A DNA stretch of 64,000 nucleotides, taken from NCBI GenBank assembly GCA_001566295.1, contig KQ964246.1, forward strand, positions 2,046,001 to 2,110,000, in the 5' to 3' direction. The position numbers and the translations under genes are program-made. The notes under the pieces were generated by a model. The model searched no databases, was not told where the DNA came from, and worked only from the letters and a program-made list of their open reading frames with translations. Shown here piece after piece: positions 56,425 to 64,000 of this stretch. Position 1 is the stretch's first letter. Every line of letters starts with the position of its first letter. The stretch comes from Microdochium bolleyi. Its lineage: Eukaryota; Ascomycota; Sordariomycetes; Xylariales; Microdochiaceae.

Positions 56425-57218
56425 CTATAAGATGACGCAGCAACCGCTCCTGGCCCGGCCTTCTGTGGTCGAGTCCTTGACGCGCTTTGTGGCCTCCTCC
56501 TCATCTATTATGTCTTGGGGCTTGACCGTCATGTGCACAACATTGGTCACCGACATCTTGAATCGTTGTTCTGATATAGTGGTCAGTTTCATGGTTCGGC
56601 ATCAATGGCAACGATCGTGGGGCGGGACTCACGGTTAAGCGCCATTCTATCCTCCAGCAGCTTGCCAAAATAGACAAGACGGATAGCACTTGGCTCCCTC
56701 GGGGGCTGGTCCCAGTCGGGACGCCACTCCCGCAGAATGAGCTCTTTGAGGGTATAGACAGTGATGCTCGAGGGATCTGGCCTTCCATCCTCGCTATTAC
56801 CGGTAATGGTGACATTGCGCTTTGTCAGATATTTCTCATCGATGCGGAACGGGTGCCGGTTGCCGTTGGAGACGAGCACGAGCATAATATCGACAGCAAG
56901 ATCTCCAGAACTGGCTGGGTCGTTCGGATCGACAGGGTTGATGGCCAGGTCTGCATCATTGCCACCAGCGGGCGCCTTGGCCGGCGTGCTCGAAACAGAC
57001 GGATCTTCTGCGCCGTCTGTCGTGCCAACTTGCGCGGTGGCGGATTCGCTGGACTGCTCGGTCTCGCCCGGTACAGTTGTCGAAGCATTGACTGGCGTTG
57101 GTGGGATGGTTGAAAGGTTCTCCATTTCGACGTCGCCGGCGGGCTGTTGCACGGCAAGGGGGTTCTGCTTGGTAGCCGAGTCGACAGCAGTAGAGGCTTG
57201 GGCAGATGTCTCGGCCAT
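56425..57218 (-). CDS. Membrane-anchored ubiquitin-fold (MUB-type) protein with CaaX box, 243 aa
   Basis: Two exons, 56633-57218 and 56425-56570, give 244 codons. Residues 1-100 are Thr/Ala/Glu-rich and disordered. A ubiquitin-like domain (about 105-220) shows VDIMLVLVSNGNRHPFRID, VYTLKELILREWRPDWDQPP and SAIRLVYFGKLLEDRMALN. It ends in FKMSVTNVVHMTVKPQ, the typical C-terminal strand. There is no diglycine terminus for conjugation. The protein instead ends GCCVIL: the final CVIL is a CaaL prenylation (geranylgeranyl) motif, and the preceding Cys could be palmitoylated. MUB proteins of plants, animals and fungi dock ubiquitin-conjugating enzymes at the plasma membrane. That role is inferred here. 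The start Met sits where the downstream frame becomes low-complexity, and the upstream frame is not conserved-looking. Confidence 0.88.
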
Positions 57219-59250
57219 GGTGGTCCAGGCAATCAGGAGACGAGTGAGAACTGGATGCCGCCGATACGAGGGACAAACAGTTGTCAACGGGTGGTGGTGG
57301 GACCGAGCCAGCGGATGCCTGCGTCGAGCGAAGACGACAAGGCTGGCGCGACAACGACGGGTGGAGCTGGGATCGCCTACAGACGCGGAGCGACCGGGCA
57401 GAAGGCGACAGGAGGTCGGCAGAGGCGGACAGGGCGAGGCTGTGGCAGACGCATAAGACGTTCGCAGCAACAGCTGGCGCCGTGGGGTACCTGGCAGGGT
57501 CGTGGATCGATGCGAGGCCGTGGGCTGGCGATGTTGGATTGATGCGGAGGGTGAGGTGAGGAGCGACTTGGCGATGGCGTGGACGACCGAGACAAAGACG
57601 CAAGACGTGGAGGTGGTGGTGTTGCCAGGTCTGGGGATGGGGCCCGAACCGGCACGGATCGAGAGGGCTGGGCCTCTTTGCTCGGGAGAGTGGGTTCCCT
57701 GCGGCCGGGGGGCCCTTCCTGCACTTTGCAGACTGGGAAGGTGCCCAGGTGGGTGCGGGTGCAGGGCAGGCGCAGGCCGTGCCAAGCGCCTTCCAAACTG
57801 CTGCCGCTACCTCGTTCATCACAACTTGCTCCGTACCGCAGCCGCGGCTGCCCCCCAAGGTTTACCCTGAAGATGCATCTCCTTGGAGATCAGGGGTGCG
57901 CTGCCGTGCCTCCAGGGCTCGCTGCCGTGGGCTCAGCAGACTCGATCCGACAGGATCCTAGTTCGTGCATGCCTGCCTGCCGACAACTGACATGTCAATG
58001 TTCAGCTCATTCACCACTGCCCGCCCGCCACAGCCATATCGACATCGATCAGTGACGACCACATCGGCCGAGAGCGTCTCGGCGTGAACCTTGCCCGCTT
58101 GGCGGTGGGGAACCGCTACAGGTCCTGGTCAAAAGTGGAATCGGTTGTCTCCAGGAACTTTCCGCTTGTCCTCCGAGACCTCGCGTGCTTCACGTATTGG
58201 GGTCCACAGCCATACACCTTCAACTTCGTCGAATTCGCCGACGGGGTACATGACCTACATTGACGATGTGGGCGTTTCTTCAGCCTTCTCCCAATCCCCC
58301 GACAGTATCAGATCGGATGGTCCCCAATTTAATCAGTGACCATTCTCGTTACGACGATCTTGCCAAGCTCGGGCCACAACTGTTCACCCAGGCCAAGGCA
58401 CACTTGAATGCCTCGCAAAAGAAGTTGCTTCGCCTCAACGAGCCGTGGGAGTCTAGTCCCGTCGAGTTTCTCCACCAGCAATAGTGTCTTGATAAGTCCG
58501 TCACGTCCAGGCCATCCCGTCCTTGTCATTCACGATCAGAAGTCTCACAACCAACACAGCCATAAACAGCCCGGCCCGTCGGTGAGTGGGGCCCTTGTTC
58601 CCCTCCTCCAAGGGGAACTCACTACTGCGTAAACCTGGTTGCGTCTGGGCCGCAACATCCGATTCGTGGCCGTCTTCAGCGGTCGAGCAGGCGCGGTCAA
58701 CTCGTCATCTTTGACTACAGTAAAATGTACTACTGGACAGGCATGGCGTCAACCACGAGCCTGCACTTGTCTAGAAGCCGAATGCTCATGAGTACGTGTC
58801 CCCTGCAAGACTCGATGGTCACAACAAGATATTTGCGCAAAGAGCATGCCACTGCGGTATAAGCACGGCACGGCAGCGCCGCTGCTGTTAAGCTCGCGGG
58901 TAAGTTCCCGGGTCAACACACGACGTACCACTCTCGAGCGGCCGGCGGAAGCAACCCTCTTCGAGTCTGAGATCAGCACCGGGGTCTCGACTGACAAGGT
59001 TGCTATTAGTACACAGCCTTGTAGATCATGCTCATACTTTTGCTGGACAACCGCATACAGTCGATACGTTCAACAGGAGACCACCTCTTGCAGACAGCAG
59101 CGTATCACTACCTGGATAGGCTCTATCGCAGGACGTCGTGCTAATCCATTCCTGCAAATTGTCAAAATCTATCTCAAGGCACCACGGACACACGCACTCA
59201 GCTAGTCTGGTGACAAATTTCGCGTGTTTGTTGCCCGAGGCACATTCTCT
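57219..59250. other. Intergenic, 2.0 kb
   Basis: Promoter side of the ubiquitin-fold gene and 3' flank of the F-box gene. Minus-strand frames up to 57858 are Pro/Ser/Arg-rich without domains, read as antisense noise or 5' UTR. Confidence 0.5.
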
Positions 59251-60150
59251 TCAGCCGAACCAATCCTGCATGTGAGTCCACTCCAGATCTATCCGTGTCG
59301 GCTTCCAGTCCGCGGGCAAGAACTGAGGCAAGAGTTCCCCGGGATCTGTTGTGTCATTGGTTGCCACATAATTCTGGCCGGCCGCGCCCCTCAAAGCCAC
59401 GAAGGCGACATCAGGTCCCATCCTGCTCAGTCCAATCTCTTCACCACCGTACTTTGTGCCGTACTCACTCACTTGAGGATCTTGCGCTGGGACCCGGCGG
59501 TAGACGGTGAAGCTGCCGTACCCTGCTCTGGCCTTGCGCGAGCCAGCGTACTGATACACAAGGTCGTATAGCCTAGACATGCGTAGACCCCGCTCTTCAG
59601 AGCAGTCAATGACGGCCATGGAGTATGATTGCTCAGCCCTTCCTTGGTGTTCGATGTACCCGATCTTCATCGCAGCAGGCTGCTGCACCAGCATGCGCCG
59701 CCACGAGGCGTTCTTGCGCAGATAACCTTTGGCGCAACGTTTGATGAAGTCAAACGGCTCCCCTTGCCAGCACTGGACTTCCATGTCCCGCAGGCTGACA
59801 TATGTCTCGCCCGTTCCGAGCTCCTTGTGCGGCACGAAGAACGGCGGAAACTTGGCGGCGAGCAGAGGGTTGATCATGCGGGATTCCAGGGACGTCAATT
59901 CCTCGGCCTCTTTGGCGACGATTGGGTAGAAAAACAGCTGTTTCTGCAGGTCGATGCTCTCAGTAATGGCCGCGTGCCAGCCTTTCGAGACCCGTTGGGC
60001 GAGGAGCAGCGTCTGCACATCGTCGACGTGGGAGAGGACTTCGATCAGGAGCTCGGGTATCGCAAAGACGGCGGCCGCGGCAGCCGCTGCTTGGGGAGAG
60101 AGGACCTTTGCGGCTGCTGCCCAGCGGACTGTTCTGCTCCAAATCGGCAT
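59251..60150 (-). CDS. F-box protein, 299 aa
   Basis: Single exon. After an Ala-rich leader, residues 28-62 form an F-box: FAIPELLIEVLSHVDDVQTL, then LLAQRVSKGWHAAI. This would bind Skp1 in an SCF ubiquitin ligase. The remaining 230 residues (LQKQLFFYP, SRMINPLLAAKFPPFF, WQGEPFDFIKRCAKGYLRKN, SWRRMLVQQPAAMKIGYIEH) follow a pattern common in fungal F-box proteins. They contain no WD40 or LRR repeats, so the substrate is unknown. It ends IDLEWTHMQDWFG. Confidence 0.88.
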   Translation of the reverse strand: MPIWSRTVRWAAAAKVLSPQAAAAAAAVFAIPELLIEVLSHVDDVQTLLLAQRVSKGWHAAITESIDLQKQLFFYPIVAKEAEELTSLESRMINPLLAAKFPPFFVPHKELGTGETYVSLRDMEVQCWQGEPFDFIKRCAKGYLRKNASWRRMLVQQPAAMKIGYIEHQGRAEQSYSMAVIDCSEERGLRMSRLYDLVYQYAGSRKARAGYGSFTVYRRVPAQDPQVSEYGTKYGGEEIGLSRMGPDVAFVALRGAAGQNYVATNDTTDPGELLPQFLPADWKPTRIDLEWTHMQDWFG

Positions 60151-61638
60151 GTCGTGTCTATGGCTCTGCGTCTTGCTTTCCTGGGTTGCCGAAGTGACTG
60201 CAGTTGCGTACTTCTCGTGCTAGCTGGCACCGATGCTGGGTGAATGCCGAGGGTGTCACACACTTGCTTGGTCGTGATGGGTACACCTCGGGCTGCTCAA
60301 TGATGTTTGATAAAACAGGTCGCGGTGTGGAGGCTCTGTAGGAGTTATTTTGCTCAGTTTCCTGGGACAGTTCAAGGCTATATCCACACTTCACCAGATG
60401 CCATCTTTATACTCACCCTCTCCTTTTCAACGCCATACCCTGAGCACAATTCAAGCCACGACGGCAGCAGGCAATCAGGCAGACCAGTCGGCCCTGGCGT
60501 TGGTGTACTCCAGGCTGCCCGTAAGGCATTCGGGATTTCCTTCTGCCTTGACCGGACTATCTTCAACAAGCCAAGATAGCACTTTCGGCCTTGTGGGTGT
60601 GAGAACATTCTCCTTTGTATTCGGCGAAGGGGGAGGGCTGTGGTAAAGGATAGCTGGTATGGAAGTGCACTTTCCCGGGGTAGTTCCTGATCGGGACAGG
60701 CTGCGCGCGGGAGGCAGCCATGTAGCACAGCCCGACAACCTTGACTTCCGCTGCCCGATCCAGCCAGCCCAGATCCCTGCCCGCACAGCCTTGGGTCCTG
60801 ACTCTGGGCTGAATCCCTTGGGGTGCTTTCCAGATGCTCCATCCAGTGTTTTTTCATATAGGTAGGATAGATTATCGATATTTTCGGGACGATGATACGT
60901 CTCTCTGTAATACCGGACTCGTGCTCGTGCTCGGAAATTGTGATCAGTGTCGCGTTCTACGTGTCTCAAATTGTTTTTTTATCATTAACTTTTATGACCA
61001 CGTTTGTCCTCTACCATTGTGGTCTTCCTCGATTTGTCTACTTTTATGCTCTATGCTGTGCTTCGACTCTCTTTCAATCATTTCCCCTTCCCCTTCTTCT
61101 TTCTTTCCTGTGAAAGCTAATTTCGCTCACGGGACCGATTCACGGAAATCATCTCCCCCGGTAGACACTTGCTGAGCTGATTCCAGTTCGTTTAAGTCAA
61201 TTTTCCAGAATCTCGCCAGCAGCCTTTGATTGTCCATGCATGCAGCAAAGTCACAACACGCGGACGCAGTTTGTCCAGTCCAGCGGTAGACCTGCATTAT
61301 TTCTAGGAGTACGATTGATTCAAGATAGGATCTCGCCATCTGCAATGATGATCGGTGTTTCCGTGTATGCCACAAAGGTCCGCGCTGGTGATATTCCGAG
61401 ATGAGAGTAATGTACTTGAAAGTAGGTTACACGAGTGTTGCTTCCCCAGTGTCACACCGAGATTTCCATGCCCAAGCAGAAGATCATTGTTCTGTCCATG
61501 ATTACATGTTCATTCACTCTTCTTTGGGCTTTTGAAACCGTGGCTGCCATGTCTAGCTGGCCATCATCTCGTATCTCGTCCTCCTCGCTGTCTTGACTAC
61601 CACCACCACCACCACCACCATCACCCGTGTCAAGGCCT
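60151..61638. other. Intergenic, 1.5 kb
   Basis: Promoter of the F-box gene and 3' flank of the LPMO gene. It includes a T-rich stretch around 60960-61120 and an (ACC)7 microsatellite. No coding feature was seen. Confidence 0.5.
61599..61619. repeat. (ACC)7 microsatellite
   Basis: Seven ACC units lie just downstream of the LPMO gene on its 3' side, about 20 bp beyond the second in-frame stop codon. Confidence 0.9.
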
Positions 61639-61728
61639 CTAGCGCCACAAACCGTTGGACTGGCCCAGCGTGCACTTCATTCCCTTGGCTAGCGGCATGG
61701 CGGCCGACCAGACACCCGCCGCGCAGCG
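61639..61728 (-). pseudogene. In-frame continuation of the LPMO C-terminal module beyond a TAG
   Basis: After ...YNCDGASF and the TAG, the same frame reads RCAAGVWSAAMPLAKGMKC and then TLGQSNGLWR before the next stop. The pattern C-x2-G-x-W...MP-x-A-x-G-x2-C is what this module normally has. TAG replaces a position that is often Gln (CAG), so one C-to-T change would explain it. No intron of allowed length can skip the TAG. Confidence 0.7.
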
Positions 61729-63120
61729 CTAGAAGGAAGCTCCATCACAATTGTACATGCCTTCGGGGGTGCAGGGGCCGGTGAGCAGAGCACCACCACT
61801 GCCGCCTCCCACAACGCCGGACGCGGAGGGCGCCGCAGAGTACGATGACGATGACGATGACGACGAGGGCTTCGTCACAGTGAGGAAGGTCGTCCGTGTG
61901 GTTGTCGGTGGCGCGGAGGTAGCAGCAGGCTGCGTTGTCGAGCATGGAGCAGACGGGAGCACCACCGTCGGGTCCATGCCGCCGGCGGAGGACGTGAGAC
62001 CGGGGTAGTCCGGCGCCGAAGCTGATGCTGATGGTGCTGCGGTTGCGGTCGGGGTAGCAGCTGCTGAGGTGGATGAAGGGGGCTCGGTGATGAAGGTGCT
62101 GCCCAGTGTGAAGGAGGAGGATGGCGATGATGATGACGATGATACCTCAGCCGGGGCCGCTGCGGTTGAGGACGAGGCGTCTGTGGCAGTACTGTAGTCA
62201 TCCCCGTCGCCGTTGACACGGGTCGACGAAGTCGCTGCTGTGGGGGAAGAGGATGTCGCCGGTGAAGAAGTAGTGACAAAAGTGCCGCCGGCAGGAGGCG
62301 GGATGGGCACAGACGATGGGACAGGCGCAGGAGACGGCACCATTCCGGAGGGCTTCGCGGCGACCTTGGGGGTGCACTTGGTCAGGTCCGAGCCGGTGAC
62401 GGGCAGGAACACGCTGTTCGGGTTGGGCCGGATCCTGTTGGGTCCCGGGTTGGGGAACTCGACGTCGGCGCTCTCGCCGGTGCGGCAGTCGTTGACGTCG
62501 GCAAGGTTGGCGACGAAGAGCTCCGGGAAGGGGGACGCGGCCTGGCGAGCCTGGATGGGACCAGGAGAAGCAGCGGCACCACTAGCACCACCACCACTAC
62601 CACCACCGGTACCGGCCGTGACGGTCAAGGGCGCGCAGTTCATGTAGTACTCGCGCTGGCCGGCGAGCCTGGAGATCCAGGTCCAGGCGAAGACGTACTC
62701 GCCCGGGACGATGCCCTCGGGGATCTTGAAGTCGTAGGTGCTGGGGCTGCCGTCGCCGCTCTTGACCGGGCAGCCGCCCTCGATGGAGAGGATGACCAGC
62801 CACGACGATGAGACGGTGGGCTGGAGGTCTGTGGTGAGGGCAAGCTGGCACGAGCCGCCTCCGTGGATAGCGGAGCCGCTGAAGGACAGCGTCTGCGTCT
62901 CGCCGACGGCCATGGTGTTGGCGCTGGCGTTGCTGCGGTCGTACCATGCCGCGATGTCTCCCTCGGGGCGGCACGGGAACTGGCCGCGCCTAAGGGGGTC
63001 GCGATCGAGGTTGTCCTCCTTGGGGCGGAAGGGCTTGGGGTTGACCATGGTCAGGTGAGCGTGGGCTTCTGTTGCGATGGCCAGCATCGCGGTGAGGGTG
63101 CGCGGGATGTTGTACCGCAT
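61729..63120 (-). CDS. Secreted AA11-type lytic polysaccharide monooxygenase with truncated C-terminal module, 463 aa
   Basis: Signal peptide 1-21 ends in EAHA and exposes His22 (HLTMVNPKPF), the N-terminal histidine of the copper brace. SGSAIHGGGSCQ supplies the second His (His86). Core features are FPCRP, WLVILSIEGGCPVKSG, TYDFKIPEGIVPGEYVFAWT and REYYMNCAPL, as in chitin-active AA11 enzymes of fungi. A long Ser/Thr/Ala/Pro tail follows (about 250-440). The frame stops at TAG (61729-61731) in the middle of a four-Cys C-terminal module that continues in frame for 29 codons to a second TAG (61639-61641). Only two of its four Cys are retained. AA11 versus a related LPMO family is not fully certain. 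It is secreted and copper-dependent, and cleaves chitin or a similar polymer. Confidence 0.87.
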   Translation of the reverse strand: MRYNIPRTLTAMLAIATEAHAHLTMVNPKPFRPKEDNLDRDPLRRGQFPCRPEGDIAAWYDRSNASANTMAVGETQTLSFSGSAIHGGGSCQLALTTDLQPTVSSSWLVILSIEGGCPVKSGDGSPSTYDFKIPEGIVPGEYVFAWTWISRLAGQREYYMNCAPLTVTAGTGGGSGGGASGAAASPGPIQARQAASPFPELFVANLADVNDCRTGESADVEFPNPGPNRIRPNPNSVFLPVTGSDLTKCTPKVAAKPSGMVPSPAPVPSSVPIPPPAGGTFVTTSSPATSSSPTAATSSTRVNGDGDDYSTATDASSSTAAAPAEVSSSSSSPSSSFTLGSTFITEPPSSTSAAATPTATAAPSASASAPDYPGLTSSAGGMDPTVVLPSAPCSTTQPAATSAPPTTTRTTFLTVTKPSSSSSSSSYSAAPSASGVVGGGSGGALLTGPCTPEGMYNCDGASF

Positions 63121-63127
63121 TGTGGAG

Positions 63128-63145
63128 GTTGTTGTTGTTGTTGTT
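63128..63145. repeat. (GTT)6 microsatellite in the LPMO leader
   Basis: On the gene strand this is (AAC)6, ending 7 bp upstream of the LPMO start codon, so it lies in the 5' UTR. Confidence 0.9.
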
Positions 63146-64000
63146 GCCGTTGCTGGTCTGTGTTGTTGTGTCCGGACTTCTTGATGTCCTGGGATGGCTT
63201 GTCGGTGTCGTCCCGGGCCTGGAAGTGGTGATCAGGAAAGATGTCAAGAAGGACAAACGGGGAATGAGACCGGAAGGGGGATGACAAGTCTGTGGTGCTG
63301 GTGTAAGTCATATATGACTCTGGGTCCGCAGACGAGGCAGCAGGTCACCAAGGCATCACGGGGGTTTCATTTGCGGCCTTTGATTTGCGTGGAGTCACCA
63401 AGCCTTGAATCGAAGTGGATTGGTCGACCGCGGAAACATGAATGAGAATCATTTCCCTCGTTGATGTTCTCTAGTAGAAGCATCAAGCAAGCATCACTTG
63501 AACGATCATTCATTCGTCCTGTTACGATGCGCTTTGACGAGGCATCGTTGTTTGCTGGCCTGCAAGGCCTCATCACGGAGAAAAGTCCGCAGGCCAAAGC
63601 CATGTTTGTTAGAGATTCAGCTCGAGCGCGAGAACAATAAGGAGAACAATGTTTTGGTTTGTGCCCCTATTCTGCCGCCGATCCGCACAAGCGGCGGCTT
63701 TGCCCGCGTCATTGCAGATATGCTGCGTGATGGATCAATATTGTGAAGAGACAAGCTTAGTGGACTCAGAAGGGATCGTATTGTGGTTTCTATTACAGAT
63801 TCGACAAGTACTGCTACTCACAATGAAGATAATTCCGCAACGCTCTGGGGTATCTCAACAACACAAAACACACTCTCGGCCCAGCCCTTACGGCACAATA
63901 TCCTCCCGACCATCCTGCCAGCTGCTGCAGTTGACACACCTCGAAGCCTGCGGCGCATGGGTCAACATCCAATGTGCATCACAAGTCGGGAAAGACATAC
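63146..64000. other. Promoter region of the LPMO gene and window edge
   Basis: No supported ORF was seen. The window ends without another recognisable gene. Confidence 0.5.

Noticed and set aside
56589..57858. Longer N-terminal extension of the ubiquitin-fold protein
   Set aside because: The frame is open upstream of 57218, but the added residues are Pro/Ser/Arg-rich and overlap other frames. MAETSAQAST is the natural start.

Overview
The window is nuclear DNA of a filamentous ascomycete, most likely a Sordariomycete. It has 21 protein-coding genes on both strands and short spliceosomal introns of about 50-180 bp. The introns have GT...AG ends and CTAAC/CTGAC-type branch points. Reading frames are GC-rich, and intergenic spacers run from 0.1 to 3.2 kb. 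Typical Pezizomycotina families are present: chitin synthases of two divisions, an AA11-type lytic polysaccharide monooxygenase, a Zn2Cys6 transcription factor and a large ROG1-type lipase. I found no transposon, rRNA gene, convincing tRNA gene, CRISPR array or secondary-metabolite core enzyme. Most exon joins below come from splice-site inspection combined with reading-frame phase. For every multi-exon gene the joined exons sum to a whole number of codons.

Layout. 0.7-4.3 kb: ROG1-type lipase (-). 5.8-8.8 kb: RING/IBR ubiquitin ligase-like protein (-). 11.6-12.7 kb: PAQR/haemolysin-III membrane protein (+). 13.0-13.9 kb: SDR oxidoreductase (-). 14.5-15.1 kb: small protein with an N-myristoylation motif (-). 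16.5-18.0 kb: BTB-bromodomain protein (+). 18.8-20.3 kb: Gvp36-like BAR protein (-). 20.8-23.4 kb: chitin synthase without a myosin motor (-). 26.6-30.5 kb: UPF2 (-). 31.9-33.5 kb: Ran-binding FG protein (+). 34.9-37.0 kb: Zn2Cys6 factor (+). 37.4-41.0 kb: HRQ1 helicase (+). 41.0-41.9 kb: small unknown protein (-). 42.9-47.6 kb: a head-to-head pair encoding both subunits of a biotin-dependent acyl-CoA carboxylase. 48.1-51.5 kb: division 1 chitin synthase (-). 52.3-54.4 kb: soluble twin-ATPase ABC protein (-). 54.8-55.4 kb: UMP1 proteasome chaperone (+). 56.4-57.2 kb: prenylated ubiquitin-fold (MUB-type) protein (-). 59.3-60.2 kb: F-box protein (-). 61.6-63.1 kb: AA11-type LPMO whose C-terminal cysteine module is cut off by an in-frame TAG (-).

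Most neighbours are unrelated housekeeping genes. The one functional unit is the carboxylase pair. Its alpha chain (biotin carboxylase plus biotinyl domain) and beta chain (carboxyltransferase) diverge from a 320-bp shared promoter, which carries an inverted CCG-N8-CGG element. The items most worth a second look are this carboxylase of unknown substrate, the truncated LPMO, the BTB-bromodomain fusion with a His in place of the acetyl-lysine-binding Asn, the UMP1 gene whose first coding exon appears to be only ATG, and two small proteins with lipid-anchor signals.
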